Below are positions 28,872 to 39,217 of a stretch of DNA of 64,000 nt, piece by piece. Below the pieces are notes generated by a model. That model did not search any database. It was not told where the DNA came from and saw only the letters and a program-made list of their open reading frames with translations. The stretch is from assembly GCF_019312595.1 (NCBI RefSeq), contig NZ_JAHWDQ010000001.1:1164788-1228787 (forward strand), in the 5' to 3' direction. Made by a program: the position numbers and the translations under genes. This stretch comes from Zhongshania aquimaris (GTDB lineage: Bacteria > Pseudomonadota > Gammaproteobacteria > Pseudomonadales > Spongiibacteraceae). How positions within the stretch are numbered: position 1 is the first letter of the stretch; each line of letters opens with the position of its first letter.

Positions 28872-29477
28872 ATGAGTAATTTAATAGTAGGTTTAACCGG
28901 CGGTATTGGCAGTGGCAAAACCGCCGTTTCTGATCGCTTTGCTAAACTTGGTATTGGTATCGTCGATGCCGATGTGATTGCGCGAGAAGTTGTTGAGCCG
29001 GGTACCGAAGCACTGGCAAAAATCGCGTCGCATTTTGGCAATGATCTAATTCAAGAAGACGGGCAACTCAATCGGGCAGCGCTTAGGCAAACCATTTTTG
29101 CCGACGCCAATGCAAAAACCTGGCTTGAGTCCCTTCTTCACCCACTCATTGCAGATGAGACACTCAAACAGCTTGACGGGATTCAAAGCACCTACGGTAT
29201 TTATGTCTCGCCGCTACTCGTCGAGAGTAATCAGCAAAGCTTTTGCCAGCGCTTGGTCGTGGTCGATGTGCCCGAGTCAGTACAATTGACCCGCACAATG
29301 ACACGAGACAGTAACGAACAAGAGCAGGTTGAGCGCATTATAGCGAGCCAAGCAACACGCGATGAAAGATTATCCGCCGCCACAGACGTCATCGACAACA
29401 CCTCAGGGTTTACTGATCTAGACCGACAAATCACCCGGCTTCACCAACAATTTTTAGAACTAGCGGGAGCGAATTAA
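28872..29477 (+). CDS. coaE: Dephospho-CoA kinase
   Basis: Last step of CoA synthesis: phosphorylates the ribose 3-OH of dephospho-CoA. The 201-residue product has P-loop GGIGSGKT near residues 10-17 and the substrate motif DADVIAREVVEPG. A lid region precedes IIASQATRDERL. The pilD-coaE-yacG order is typical of gammaproteobacteria. The stop codon overlaps the yacG ATG by one base (TAATG). The 172-bp gap before it shows no gene. Confidence 0.95.
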   Translation: MSNLIVGLTGGIGSGKTAVSDRFAKLGIGIVDADVIAREVVEPGTEALAKIASHFGNDLIQEDGQLNRAALRQTIFADANAKTWLESLLHPLIADETLKQLDGIQSTYGIYVSPLLVESNQQSFCQRLVVVDVPESVQLTRTMTRDSNEQEQVERIIASQATRDERLSAATDVIDNTSGFTDLDRQITRLHQQFLELAGAN

Positions 29478-29686
29478 TGGCCAACGCAAGCAAGAAGCCC
29501 ACGACAGTGGTGGCGTGCCCAAACTGCGGCACAGAACAGGTTTGGGATACCCGCAATGAATTCCGCCCTTTTTGCTCAGCCCGATGTAAGAATAATGATC
29601 TTGTCGCATGGGCGAATGAGGATCACGCTATTCCAGGACAGCCCTTAGAGGATGTTTTTAGCGAAGATTTGGAAGGTAATTATTAG
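29477..29686 (+). CDS. yacG: Zinc-binding DNA gyrase inhibitor YacG
   Basis: Small zinc protein; in E. coli it binds GyrB and inhibits gyrase. The 69-residue product has four zinc cysteines in CPNCG and FCSARCK, then the conserved NDLVAWANEDHAIPG. It is translationally coupled to coaE. It is the last gene before a repeat region. Confidence 0.94.
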   Translation: MANASKKPTTVVACPNCGTEQVWDTRNEFRPFCSARCKNNDLVAWANEDHAIPGQPLEDVFSEDLEGNY

Positions 29687-29691
29687 AAAAA

Positions 29692-30042
29692 AGGACATTC
29701 GCTGACGCTCACACTGGATCCCCGATCGGGGTCGTGGATGACGTGGAGTAGTGGCGTCATTCTCAGCGCACCACCGCCATCATCCTCAACTCGATTGAGG
29801 ATCCATAACTTCGGGCTTTGTAGCACTCCGCCGTTACGTCAGAAGTCAGACGCCTGGCGTCCGACGCTAAAGGCATTCGCTGACGCTCACACTGGATCCC
29901 CGATCGGGGTCGGGGATGACGTGGTGTGTTATATAAAGGTGTTCGCTTCGCCCATTTAGATCCCTGATCGGGGATGACATGGTGTGTTATATAAAGGCTT
30001 TCGCTTCGCCCATTTGCGTCCCCGGCCGGGGTCGGAGGTGAC
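29692..30042. repeat. Composite intergenic repeat cluster
   Basis: Modules in order: ATTCGCTGACGCTCACAC with a CCCCGATCGGGG palindrome (29692-29742), and a closing hairpin ATCCTCAA-CTCGA-TTGAGGAT (29782-29802). A GTCAGA...GACGCCTGGCGTC piece is near 29838-29866, followed by a second palindrome copy (29872-29920). Two 58-bp tandem variants beginning GGTGTGTTATATAAAGG sit at 29923 and 29981. The modules match those at 1-146 and 10.33-10.91 kb. No gene is present from 29687 to 30203. Confidence 0.85.
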
Positions 30043-30087
30043 GTCATTTTATAGAGCCGCGGAATGACGTACTTCAGGCTTCAGGCA

Positions 30088-30188
30088 CGTAGGTTGGGTA
30101 GAGGAACGAAACCCAACATTGATGTGGAGGCGTACTCCGATTGTTAGGTTGCGCCACACTCATGTTGGGTTTCGCTCTGCTCTACGCC
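30088..30188. repeat. Inverted repeat with GTTGGGT...ACCCAAC hairpins
   Basis: 30088-30119 (CGTAGGTTGGGTAGAGGAAC then GAAACCCAACAT) forms a small hairpin. It is mirrored at 30161-30188 by CATGTTGGGTTTCGCTCTGC followed by TCTACGCC. This word pair is a common dispersed repeat in several proteobacterial genomes. It lies between yacG and the end of mutT and could end both transcripts. Confidence 0.7.
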
Positions 30189-30203
30189 AAGCTACAGGCT
30201 CTT

Positions 30204-30617
30204 TTACGCTGATTGTATTACGTCGATAATTGCTACATTAGCAGCTGGAAATTCGTATTCACGAAGTGTGCTCGGCTTCACCCAGCGCAGTGGTTGACCT
30301 TCCTTTCCGATTGGCTCGCCTTCAAAACCTGACACCGCCCACACGTCTAGCAATACCACTTTATCTGTGTAGTCATGACGTATTTCTAGTAACGCGGTGC
30401 AGCTCGAAGGGGTGACAACGATTCCTAGCTCTTCGCGCAACTCGCGAGCTAGAGCATCACAGACTGTTTCACCTTGCTCAACTTTGCCACCGGGAAATTC
30501 CCACAAGCCGCCTTGGTGTGCGTCGTCGTGACGACGAGCGATAAGTATCTGCCCTTGGGAGTTATAGATTACCCCTACCGCAACGTGTATCTGTTTATTA
30601 GCTGCGGTATTCGGCAT
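30204..30617 (-). CDS. mutT: 8-oxo-dGTP diphosphatase MutT (Nudix hydrolase)
   Basis: Cleans the nucleotide pool by hydrolysing 8-oxo-dGTP. The 137-residue product has a perfect Nudix box from G44 to I66, with E50, R58, E59, E62 and E63 in place. It overlaps the argJ 3' end by 20 bp in another frame, so the two are translationally linked. The argJ-mutT pairing is known from pseudomonads. A general Nudix activity cannot be excluded. Confidence 0.9.
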   Translation of the reverse strand: MPNTAANKQIHVAVGVIYNSQGQILIARRHDDAHQGGLWEFPGGKVEQGETVCDALARELREELGIVVTPSSCTALLEIRHDYTDKVVLLDVWAVSGFEGEPIGKEGQPLRWVKPSTLREYEFPAANVAIIDVIQSA

Positions 30618-31818
30618 TGATTTTGACGTAGTCGTAGGAGAAATCTGTCGTCCACACGGTCTCGGTATGCTGGCCGCGATTCAAATTAATACGAATTGTG
30701 ATTTCGGACTGCTTCATGACCGCCGCGCCCGCCGCTTCGGTATAGCTTGCCGCACGGCCGCCGTGTTCGGTAATTAACACGTCGTCGAGGTGTACTGTTA
30801 AAATCGATACATCCAAGGCTTCGACACCGGCACGGCCAATCGCTGCCAATATACGCCCCCAATTCGGGTCGCTGGCAAATAGCGCTGTTTTCACTAGAGG
30901 TGACTCTGCTACTGCATAGGCGACCTTCAGCGACTCTGACACGTCCTTGGCACCAGCCACTTCTACCGCGACGAATTTGGTAGCACCTTCACCGTCGCGC
31001 ACAATGGCATGGGCCAGTTCAAGAAAGACTTCGTTGAAAGCAGCTTGCAGCTTTTCGAAAGTTTGACCTTCCGATGCTGACAATAATTCACCGCCTGCCT
31101 TGCCTGTTGCGACCAAAACACAGGAGTCGTTTGTTGAGGTATCGCCGTCGATAGTAATGCGGTTGAACGACGCATCTGCAGCGACATCTAACATCGCCTG
31201 CAATACATCTGGCGCAATAGCGGCATCCGTTGCAACGTAGCCTAGCATGGTGGCCATATTAGGCTTAATCATACCGGCCCCTTTGGATATACCGGTGACA
31301 GTGATGGTACGACCGTCGATCTCTATTTTTCTTGAGGTCGCTTTAGGGCGGGTATCGGTAGTCATAATACCGTTGGCGGCCCGCTCCCACGCATCTGCCG
31401 ATAGCGCGGTCACTGCGGCGGGCATGGCGGCAACAAGTTTATCGAGGGGAAGTTTTTCGCCAATAACGCCAGTAGAAAAAGGTAAGATCTGCTCTGGAGC
31501 AACACCTACGTGTTCCGCTAACTCTGCACAAGAGGCGTGCGCGTCTGCCATACCGATTGCTCCGGTACCGGCGTTGGCATTGCCAGTGTTGATCAATAAA
31601 TAGCGTGGTGAATCTGCAGCAAGGTGCTTTTTAGCAACCGTAACGGGGGCCGCGCAGAACGCATTAAGTGTGAATACGCCAGCAACGGAACTGCCTTCGG
31701 CTAACTCGAAAACAACGGTATCTATGCGCCCTGCCTTTTTAATGCCGGCACTTGCTACCCCTATGCGCACGCCATCGACTGAATGCAATGTACCCAAATC
31801 ACCCGAACCTACCGCCAT
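30598..31818 (-). CDS. argJ: Bifunctional glutamate N-acetyltransferase / ornithine acetyltransferase
   Basis: Recycles the acetyl group in arginine synthesis (acetylornithine + glutamate to ornithine + acetylglutamate). The 406-residue precursor is self-cleaved before the threonine of the conserved PNMATMLGYVATDA block, giving alpha and beta chains. The N-terminal VAGVFTLNAFCAAPV and the late DPNWGRILAAIGRAG also fit. It starts 13 bp after the secA stop codon. Confidence 0.95.
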   Translation of the reverse strand: MAVGSGDLGTLHSVDGVRIGVASAGIKKAGRIDTVVFELAEGSSVAGVFTLNAFCAAPVTVAKKHLAADSPRYLLINTGNANAGTGAIGMADAHASCAELAEHVGVAPEQILPFSTGVIGEKLPLDKLVAAMPAAVTALSADAWERAANGIMTTDTRPKATSRKIEIDGRTITVTGISKGAGMIKPNMATMLGYVATDAAIAPDVLQAMLDVAADASFNRITIDGDTSTNDSCVLVATGKAGGELLSASEGQTFEKLQAAFNEVFLELAHAIVRDGEGATKFVAVEVAGAKDVSESLKVAYAVAESPLVKTALFASDPNWGRILAAIGRAGVEALDVSILTVHLDDVLITEHGGRAASYTEAAGAAVMKQSEITIRINLNRGQHTETVWTTDFSYDYVKINAEYRS

Positions 31819-31831
31819 GCTGGTGTCTTCC

Positions 31832-34564
31832 TCAGTCTAATTTGCCATGACATTGTTTGTATTTTTTGCCGGAACCACAGGGGCATGGCTCGTTGCGTCC
31901 CACTTTAGGTGCCTCACGCACAAAGGTTTCTGGCTGCGCAGCTTCCTGCGCTGGTTCGCTGACATCTTCTTCGACACTTAAGCCGCTAGATTCAGCATGT
32001 TGAAACTCCATCGCCCGCTTCGCTTGCTCTTCTCGGCGCTGCTGCTCTAAAGCCTCGGAGTTTTCATCTTGCTGTAAGCGTAAATGCGATAAGAATCGAA
32101 CCACATCATGCTTAAGCGTTTCGAGCATTTGTTGGAACAATGTAAACGCTTCACGCTTGTATTCTTGCTTCGGATTCTTCTGTGCAAAAGCGCGCAAATG
32201 AATACCATGACGCAGGTGATCCATAGTCGCCAAGTGCTCTTTCCACAACGTGTCTAAGACCTGCAGAAAAATATGTCGCTCTATCTTGCGCATATCGGCG
32301 CCAACCAAAGCACACTTAGATTCATAGGCGAGATCCACCGCCTCGTAAACACGCTCGTGGATGACCGACTCATTCACGGAACGATCTTCATCCAGCCACT
32401 GCTGAATAGGCAGCTTTACCTCAAACTCAGACTCTAGACGATGTTCAAGCCCACTGATATCCCACTGTTCTTCGAGGGTTTGCGGCGGTATATATTCGCT
32501 AACAACATCACCGACCACATCGGCACGAATAGCTTTGAGCATTTCGCTAATGTCGTCAGCTTCTAGCAGTTCGTTGCGCTGCTGATAAATAATTTGGCGC
32601 TGGTCGTTGGCTACATCATCGTATTCAAGCAACTGCTTACGCATATCGAAGTTACGACCTTCAACTTTGCGCTGCGCTTTTTCAATTGCATTTGAAACCA
32701 TACGGTGTTCTATGGCTTCGCCCTTCTCTAATCCCAGCGCCTGCATAATGCCGCGCACGCGATCAGAGGCGAATATACGCATCAGGCTGTCTTCTAGAGA
32801 CAGGTAGAAACGCGATGCACCGGGGTCGCCCTGACGACCAGCACGTCCGCGCAACTGGTTATCTATCCGGCGTGACTCGTGACGCTCGGTACCAACGATG
32901 TGCAGTCCGCCTGCTTGCATGACTTTTTCGTGACGAATTTTCCACGCTTCGCGAAGCTCGTTGATCATCCCATCAGATGGATTTTCTAACTGAGCTATTT
33001 CAACATCAACATTACCGCCGAGCACGATGTCAGTACCGCGCCCCGCCATGTTCGTCGCAATGGTTACCACGCCAGGGCGTCCAGCCTGGGCAATGATTTC
33101 CGCTTCTTGTTCGTGGTATTTTGCGTTGAGGACTTTGTGCTGAATGCCGGCTTTTTGGAAGCGCTGAGACATTTCCTCAGAGGTCTCGATAGAGGCTGTA
33201 CCAACCAGAATTGGGGCACCACTTTCAACAACACCCTTAACATCTTCAACAATCGCGTCGTATTTCTCTTCTTTGGTCAAGTACACCAAATCATTAGAGT
33301 CTCGACGGGCACTCGGCTTATTAGTGGGAATCACCACGACATCCAAGCCGTAAATCTGACGGAATTCAAACGCTTCCGTATCTGCGGTGCCGGTCATACC
33401 CGCTAGTTTTTCGAACTGACGGAAGTAGTTCTGGAAGGTTGTTGATGCCAGCGTTTGGCTCTCGGCCTGAACCGTAACACCTTCTTTTGCTTCAATCGCT
33501 TGATGGAGACCTTCTGATAAACGGCGGCCCGCCATCGTCCGGCCAGTGTGCTCATCAATCAGCACAACCTGATCATTCTGAATAATGTATTCGACGTTGT
33601 TATGGAATAAAACATGGGCGCGCAATGCCGAATTCACATGATGAAGTAAATTCAAGTTTCCTGCCGCATAAAGGCTGTCGCCCTCGTCCAGCAATTTCGC
33701 CTGCACAAGCATGTCTTCGACGAGCTGATGGCCGTGCTCGGTTAATTCCACCTGGCGCATTTTTTCATCGACGGTGTAGTGACCTTCGTCAGAGGGTTTT
33801 CCGGCTTCATCCATTTCAGCGGGAATGAGTGACGGAATAAACAGGTTAATTTGCTTGTATAACTTGGAACTATCTTCGGCGGGACCAGAAATAATAAGCG
33901 GGGTACGCGCCTCATCGATAAGGATCGAGTCGACTTCATCAATAATGGCGTAATTCAAACTGCGCTGAAAGCGATCGCTAATGGCAAACGCCATGTTATC
34001 GCGCAGGTAGTCGAAGCCGAATTCGTTGTTGGTGCCGTAGGTGATGTCTGCTTGGTAGGCCGCTCGCTTTTGCTCGGACTCTTGGCCTGAGCGAATAATT
34101 CCAACACTTAAACCTAAAAATTCATAAAGAGGGCGCATCCAGTTCGCATCGCGCTGCGCGAGGTAATCGTTGACGGTTACCACAAATACGCCATTGCCTT
34201 CCAGGGCATTTAGATAAACCGCCAAGGTAGCCACAAGGGTTTTACCTTCACCGGTGCGCATCTCTGCAATAGTGCCTTCATGTAGGCTGATGCCACCGAT
34301 AAGCTGCACGTCAAAGTGGCGCATTCCCATCACTCGGCGGCTCGCTTCACGACAAACAGCAAAGGCTTCAGGCAGTATCTGATCTAGGGTTTCACCACTG
34401 CTTAAGCGCTGCTTGAACTCACTGGTTTTCGCCGCAAGAGACGCATCATCTAGGGTGGTTAAGCCCTCTTCAAAGGCGTTGACCTTGGCCACCACCTTGC
34501 GCATCCGCTTGAGTTCGCGGTCATTTTTACTACCAAAAACTTTCTTAACTACTGCTGTAATCAT
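31832..34564 (-). CDS. secA: Preprotein translocase ATPase SecA
   Basis: Motor ATPase of the Sec pathway. The 910-residue product is of standard size: Walker A GEGKT at 105-109, DEAD-like [15 protein letters not shown], and helicase motif [22 protein letters not shown]-terminal acidic linker leads to the zinc and SecB-binding tail [14 protein letters not shown]. It starts at ATG 34564 with a leader of up to 330 bp and no SecM-like gene upstream. It is followed by argJ and mutT on the same strand. Confidence 0.97.
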   Translation of the reverse strand: MITAVVKKVFGSKNDRELKRMRKVVAKVNAFEEGLTTLDDASLAAKTSEFKQRLSSGETLDQILPEAFAVCREASRRVMGMRHFDVQLIGGISLHEGTIAEMRTGEGKTLVATLAVYLNALEGNGVFVVTVNDYLAQRDANWMRPLYEFLGLSVGIIRSGQESEQKRAAYQADITYGTNNEFGFDYLRDNMAFAISDRFQRSLNYAIIDEVDSILIDEARTPLIISGPAEDSSKLYKQINLFIPSLIPAEMDEAGKPSDEGHYTVDEKMRQVELTEHGHQLVEDMLVQAKLLDEGDSLYAAGNLNLLHHVNSALRAHVLFHNNVEYIIQNDQVVLIDEHTGRTMAGRRLSEGLHQAIEAKEGVTVQAESQTLASTTFQNYFRQFEKLAGMTGTADTEAFEFRQIYGLDVVVIPTNKPSARRDSNDLVYLTKEEKYDAIVEDVKGVVESGAPILVGTASIETSEEMSQRFQKAGIQHKVLNAKYHEQEAEIIAQAGRPGVVTIATNMAGRGTDIVLGGNVDVEIAQLENPSDGMINELREAWKIRHEKVMQAGGLHIVGTERHESRRIDNQLRGRAGRQGDPGASRFYLSLEDSLMRIFASDRVRGIMQALGLEKGEAIEHRMVSNAIEKAQRKVEGRNFDMRKQLLEYDDVANDQRQIIYQQRNELLEADDISEMLKAIRADVVGDVVSEYIPPQTLEEQWDISGLEHRLESEFEVKLPIQQWLDEDRSVNESVIHERVYEAVDLAYESKCALVGADMRKIERHIFLQVLDTLWKEHLATMDHLRHGIHLRAFAQKNPKQEYKREAFTLFQQMLETLKHDVVRFLSHLRLQQDENSEALEQQRREEQAKRAMEFQHAESSGLSVEEDVSEPAQEAAQPETFVREAPKVGRNEPCPCGSGKKYKQCHGKLD

Positions 34565-34681
34565 GATGAATTCGTTACTGTTCCCGGGATTATATCCCTA
34601 TCTTTGATGGCGCTTGCAGATTGTCGACATTCTAAATATCGTCAGCTCAGACACTAAACTCAGTTCCAAGCTACGCATTAA

Positions 34682-34709
34682 ATTATACAGCCCGCAAAAA
34701 CCGCACCAA
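34682..34709 (-). promoter_or_regulatory. Possible secA promoter
   Basis: On the minus strand TTGGTG (34709-34704), a 16-base spacer and a perfect TATAAT (34687-34682) face secA. A second TATAAT lies at 34594-34589, only 25 bp before the ATG, without a good -35. The 336-bp gap 34565-34900 holds no gene I can support. Confidence 0.45.
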
Positions 34710-34857
34710 GCTACATTGTCCGAATGAAAATATGATGACGGCTCCGGACTTAATATCCAAAAGAATCAACGCCAAAGATCGCGCTTGTTACCTGCAGGCT
34801 GGAAGTAAGCTATACCGTAACACCGAGGCGCAATATCGCATAGATGAGACAATATTA

Positions 34858-34889
34858 CCATGCTTAGACCGACGCCAGACTAAGCATGG
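34858..34889 (-). terminator. Perfect 10-bp hairpin after lpxC
   Basis: CCATGCTTAG and CTAAGCATGG form a perfect 10-bp inverted repeat around a 12-base loop, 11 bases after the lpxC stop codon. No T-run follows on either strand. It could stabilise the 3' end or be a Rho-linked or protein-bound site; the role is unproven. Confidence 0.5.
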
Positions 34890-34900
34890 AGGAGGGAAAA

Positions 34901-35812
34901 CTAGGCGACAGCAGCTGGCGCCATGTAGCTAATTGGCGCGTCGGCGGGGTCTTCAAATGTTACCCATTCCCACGCATCGGTATCTTTAATAAGGGCGCGT
35001 AGCGACACATTATTCAAGCCGTGTCCCGACTTGTGCGCTTTAAACTCGCCGATAAGACTCGTGCCCAGCAGATATAAATCACCGATGGCATCTAAGACCT
35101 TATGCTTTACAAACTCATCTTCATAACGAAGACCGTCTTCGTTAAGAATGCGGTATTCGTCAACAACAATCGCGTTGTCAACACTGCCGCCCTGCGCCAA
35201 ACCTTTCGAGCGCAGGTATTCAATCTCGTGCATAAACCCAAAGGTCCGCGCCCGACTCACTTCTTTAACAAACGAGGTGCTGGAGAAGTCTAACTCGGCA
35301 TGACCAGTCCGGTCTTTGAAGACCGGATGATCAAAGTCGATAGTGAAAGAGACTTTAAAGCCGTCAAAAGGGAGGAAACTCGCGACTTTATCGCCATCCT
35401 TCACTGTTACCGGACGCTTGATACGGATGAATTTCTTAGGTGCATTTTGCTCCTCAATCCCAGCGGACTGGATGAGAAATACAAAAGGCCCCGCACTGCC
35501 ATCCATAATAGGCACTTCCGACGAACTGACTTCAACATAAGCATTATCAATACCCAAACCAGCCATTGCAGAAAGCAAATGTTCTACCGTCGACACTCTC
35601 ACGTCACCGTTCATTAACGTGGTGGAAAGCGTTGTATCACCCACATTTTCAGCGCGAGCATGGATTTCAACAACGGGATTCAAGTCGGTGCGACGGAAAA
35701 TCACACCGGTATCAACCGGCGCTGGCTTCAGCGTCAGGTAGACCTTTTCCCCCGTATGCAAACCAATTCCGGTGGCACGGATGGTGTTGCGCAAGGTGCG
35801 TTGTTTAATCAT
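34901..35812 (-). CDS. lpxC: UDP-3-O-acyl-N-acetylglucosamine deacetylase
   Basis: Committed zinc-dependent step of lipid A synthesis. From ATG 35812 the product is 303 residues and begins [20 protein letters not shown], as in E. coli. Zinc ligands are in STVEHLLSA and [10 protein letters not shown], and the catalytic histidine is in KSGHGLNN. Two closely spaced upstream in-frame starts (GTG 35824, ATG 35818) would add up to four residues. The gene closes the division cluster after ftsZ. The tail ends AAAVA-like, the type of hydrophobic end recognised by FtsH in E. coli; this regulation is an inference. Confidence 0.95.
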   Translation of the reverse strand: MIKQRTLRNTIRATGIGLHTGEKVYLTLKPAPVDTGVIFRRTDLNPVVEIHARAENVGDTTLSTTLMNGDVRVSTVEHLLSAMAGLGIDNAYVEVSSSEVPIMDGSAGPFVFLIQSAGIEEQNAPKKFIRIKRPVTVKDGDKVASFLPFDGFKVSFTIDFDHPVFKDRTGHAELDFSSTSFVKEVSRARTFGFMHEIEYLRSKGLAQGGSVDNAIVVDEYRILNEDGLRYEDEFVKHKVLDAIGDLYLLGTSLIGEFKAHKSGHGLNNVSLRALIKDTDAWEWVTFEDPADAPISYMAPAAVA

Positions 35813-35920
35813 GTTCATACTCACTCTATGGGCCGGACGGCTACATTTGCAGAGACGACGCTACTAATGTGCTAGCGATAAATCGCTGGCACTTCGCCCT
35901 GCTGTACCGGCTACAGCTGG

Positions 35921-37078
35921 TTAATCGGCTTGACGCCGCAGAAACGCAGGAATATCCAAGTATTCCATGTCCTTATCTGCCATCGGCGCCGGAGCCACAT
36001 CTCGCGCAACCGCCGCCTGCTGGTTATTGCGCATTACTGTTGGTCGATCAAGCTTACGGTAGTCGGTTGAGCGAGCTTCTACAGGTCGAGACTCAACAAC
36101 TTTAAGCGGTGCTTCTTGACCCAATCCATCCAGGCCTGTTGCCACCACTGTGACGCGTAATTCATCGACCATATCGGGATCAATTACAGTTCCGACCACG
36201 ACTGTCGCGTTCTCGGAAGCAAACTCCTCGATAGTATCCCCGACATCGTTAAACTCGCCTAGGGATAGATCTAGACCTGCGGTAATATTAACCAAAATCC
36301 CGCGCGCCCCTTGCAAATTCACATCTTCGAGCAATGGACTGCGTATAGCGGCTTCTGCTGCTTCGCGAGCGCGATTTTCGCCGGTGGCAACACCGCTGCC
36401 CATCATCGCCATACCCATCTCAGACATGACGGTACGTACGTCAGCGAAATCGACGTTAATCATACCTGGGCGAATAATGAGATCGGCAATGCCCTGTACT
36501 GCACCCAACAATACATCGTTGGCGGCTTTAAACGCATCGAGCAAACTGGTGTTTTTACCCAAAACCGGCAGCAACTTTTCGTTCGGAATAGTGATCAAGG
36601 AATCCACGTGTTGACGCAACTCCTTCATACCTTCCAGTGCCACCGCCATGCGCTTCTTGCCCTCAAACGGGAACGGCTTGGTAACGACTGCCACAGTCAG
36701 AATACCCAGCTCTTTTGCTACTTGCGCAACTACTGGCGCCGCGCCGGTACCCGTGCCGCCGCCCATACCGGCAGTGATGAATACCATATCAGCACCTTGC
36801 AGCGCCTCGGCGATACGGTCGCGATCTTCCATCGCTGACTGACGGCCAATTTCTGGATTCGCACCTGCACCCAAGCCCTTGGTAATGGTTGTGCCTAATT
36901 GCAGCACTGTTTTAGAAGACACATTGGTCAGTGCCTGCGCATCGGTATTGGCGCAGATAAAATCCACACCATCAACGTTACAGGCAATCATATGCTTCAC
37001 AGCATTGCCTCCACCGCCACCAACACCTACTACTTTTATTACTGCGTTCTGAGGAACGTTATCTACTAGCTCAAACAT
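35921..37078 (-). CDS. ftsZ: Cell division GTPase FtsZ
   Basis: Tubulin homologue that forms the Z ring. The 385-residue product has the tubulin signature GGGTGTG at 106-112, the T7 loop region [11 protein letters not shown] and a variable linker after 320. The conserved C-terminal peptide [13 protein letters not shown] binds FtsA and ZipA. The gene lies 60 bp downstream of ftsA. Length and motifs are normal. Confidence 0.98.
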   Translation of the reverse strand: MFELVDNVPQNAVIKVVGVGGGGGNAVKHMIACNVDGVDFICANTDAQALTNVSSKTVLQLGTTITKGLGAGANPEIGRQSAMEDRDRIAEALQGADMVFITAGMGGGTGTGAAPVVAQVAKELGILTVAVVTKPFPFEGKKRMAVALEGMKELRQHVDSLITIPNEKLLPVLGKNTSLLDAFKAANDVLLGAVQGIADLIIRPGMINVDFADVRTVMSEMGMAMMGSGVATGENRAREAAEAAIRSPLLEDVNLQGARGILVNITAGLDLSLGEFNDVGDTIEEFASENATVVVGTVIDPDMVDELRVTVVATGLDGLGQEAPLKVVESRPVEARSTDYRKLDRPTVMRNNQQAAVARDVAPAPMADKDMEYLDIPAFLRRQAD

Positions 37079-37138
37079 GGTTTTTTCTCCCTTTTTGCAT
37101 AATCAATCGCGCTGCCAACGCGACCGCCTATCACATCG

Positions 37139-38368
37139 TTAAAAATTGTTTTGAATCCACTGTTTTAAATTCGCCAAAAAGCCACCGCTGCGAACGCGAC
37201 CGCGCCCGCCGTGTTCAGCCTGGTGTTTAATACCGTAATGCAGTAAACCGACACCCGTTGCGTATATGGGGTTGCGTACAATATCGGTTAAGCCACGCGC
37301 GTCTTGCGGAACCCCGATACGAACTGGCATATGGAAAATCTCTTCCGCCAGCTCGACAACACCTTCCATTTTTGAGGTGCCACCAGTTAACACGATGCCC
37401 GCGGCGCAAAGATCTTCGTAACCGCTGCGGCGCAATTCCGCCTGAATCAAGGTGAAGAGTTCGTCGTAGCGGGGCTCGACTACCTCGGCAAGTGCTTGGC
37501 GAGAAAGCTCACGCGGAGCGCGATCGCCCACACTGGGCACCTTGATCATTTCACCCTCGCCCGCGAGTTGCGTTAGTGCGCAAGCATATTTGATTTTGAT
37601 TTCTTCGGCGTACTGGGTCGGGGTACGCAAGGCCATGGCGATGTCATTAGTGACCTGGTCACCCGCAATCGGTATAACACCGGTATGACGAATCGCGCCG
37701 TCGGTAAAGATCGCGATGTCGGTGGTTCCACCGCCAATATCTACCAGACATACACCAAGTTCTTTTTCATCATCCGTCAGCACGGCGTAGCTTGATGCCA
37801 GCTGCTCAAGAATGACGTCCTCAACTTCGAGGCCGCAGCGCCGAATACATTTCTCAATATTCTGAACCGCGTTCACCGCACAGGTCACCAAGTGCACTTT
37901 CGCCTCAAGGCGCACACCCGACATCCCCAACGGTTCTTTAATGCCCTCTTGCTCGTCGATGACAAATTCCTGCGGCAGGATATGCAGTACTTTTTGATCC
38001 GCTGGAATCGCCACGGCTTGCGCTGCATCAATAACCCGGTCGAGATCAAGCTGGAACACTTCGCGGTCGCGAATTGCCACAATGCCGTGGGAATTCAAAC
38101 TGCGTATATGGTTGCCCGCGATACCAACGTAAACGCTGTGAATCTCGCAGCCCGCCATCAGCTCCGCCTCTTCAATCGCGCGCTGAATGGAGTGCACCGT
38201 CGACTCGATATTAACCACCACACCTTTTTTAAGGCCTCGCGATGGATGCGAACCAATGCCGACAATTTCCAGCTTGCCGTCTTCGTTCATCGACCCAACG
38301 ATAGCCACCACCTTCGAGGTGCCAATATCCAGACCGACTATCATCCGGCTTGCATGTGAACTAGCCAT
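37139..38368 (-). CDS. ftsA: Cell division protein FtsA
   Basis: Actin-like membrane tether for FtsZ. The 409-residue product has phosphate-1 motif IVGLDIGTSKVVAIVG at the N-terminus, phosphate-2 VDIGGGTTDIAIF and adenosine motif GIVLTGGTSKMEGV. A C-terminal amphipathic helix (FLANLKQWIQNNF) binds the membrane. It sits in the usual ftsQ-ftsA-ftsZ order. Confidence 0.97.
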   Translation of the reverse strand: MASSHASRMIVGLDIGTSKVVAIVGSMNEDGKLEIVGIGSHPSRGLKKGVVVNIESTVHSIQRAIEEAELMAGCEIHSVYVGIAGNHIRSLNSHGIVAIRDREVFQLDLDRVIDAAQAVAIPADQKVLHILPQEFVIDEQEGIKEPLGMSGVRLEAKVHLVTCAVNAVQNIEKCIRRCGLEVEDVILEQLASSYAVLTDDEKELGVCLVDIGGGTTDIAIFTDGAIRHTGVIPIAGDQVTNDIAMALRTPTQYAEEIKIKYACALTQLAGEGEMIKVPSVGDRAPRELSRQALAEVVEPRYDELFTLIQAELRRSGYEDLCAAGIVLTGGTSKMEGVVELAEEIFHMPVRIGVPQDARGLTDIVRNPIYATGVGLLHYGIKHQAEHGGRGRVRSGGFLANLKQWIQNNF

Positions 38369-38434
38369 TGCTTTGCTTCTCCCAATTTAGCGATCCGTCC
38401 CGCACCGGCAACGCACTTACTTTAGCCATTTACT

Positions 38435-39217
38435 TTAACTACCTTCCAACTCGTGCCACGACACGGCCAAACCATTGATGTAACGGGTATCTACCCGCTT
38501 TAAGCGTTCAAAATCTGCAGCCAATTGCTGCTTGTAAACCCACATAAAGCGACGCAATTTTTCCAATGGTCCCTGCCGTCCTAAAACCAATACCGCACCA
38601 CCATTTAAGGTGGCAGTCCAGGCACCGCGATCATTCATTTGCAAACGCTGCAGTACCAAATTTTCATCACCCAACAACTGACTCATCAAACGGTACTGAC
38701 GCATAATTTCTATTGCACTGCCGTCTGGACCGCTCAGCAATGGCAAATCCACATCGCTACGCATTCCCTTTGTTGGCAAAAAAATCTTGCCCCGATGATT
38801 CAGTAAACCGCCATTACCCCAAGCGGCAATCGGCGTCTCCTCAACAATCGTAATCTTTAGCTCTCGCGGCCAAACTCGCTCCACAATTGCTCTATACACC
38901 CAAGGCTCTTGTTCCAGCTCACTCTGAATACCCTCCAGATCCAAACCGATATAACCCACCGCCAAATGACTGGTCACCCTATCCACCAGCACATCGCGGC
39001 TGACGTGGCGGAAATCACCTGCAAACACCACGCGATCAACTGGGATAGATTCCAACTGACTGCCCAGGCGCTCCACGCCGTATATAAACCCCATCACTGC
39101 CGCCAGCAGCAGCAAGCGATTAAAAATTCGCCCCCATTCCCGCGATATCGCTTTACGCTCACCGCGCTCCGGCTTGCTGCGTTTAAAGCGATTATGCTTA
39201 ACGCTGACAAGCTTCAT
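38435..39217 (-). CDS. ftsQ: Cell division protein FtsQ
   Basis: Bitopic divisome scaffold that binds FtsB and FtsL. The 260-residue product has a basic cytosolic tail, one membrane helix (about 32-50) and a POTRA domain near 57-125 (VDRVVFAGDFRHVSRDVL onward). The FtsQ beta domain follows. Its start codon overlaps the ddlB stop by one base (TAATG). Confidence 0.95.
   Translation of the reverse strand: MKLVSVKHNRFKRSKPERGERKAISREWGRIFNRLLLLAAVMGFIYGVERLGSQLESIPVDRVVFAGDFRHVSRDVLVDRVTSHLAVGYIGLDLEGIQSELEQEPWVYRAIVERVWPRELKITIVEETPIAAWGNGGLLNHRGKIFLPTKGMRSDVDLPLLSGPDGSAIEIMRQYRLMSQLLGDENLVLQRLQMNDRGAWTATLNGGAVLVLGRQGPLEKLRRFMWVYKQQLAADFERLKRVDTRYINGLAVSWHELEGS

Noticed and set aside
29738-30047. 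Open frames on both strands in the repeat cluster
   Set aside because: They follow the palindromic modules and share translations with other repeat copies, not with proteins.
34732-34932. 66-codon open frame between secA and lpxC
   Set aside because: It overlaps the end of lpxC and the 10-bp hairpin, has no convincing ribosome-binding site and no recognisable motif; not a secM counterpart.
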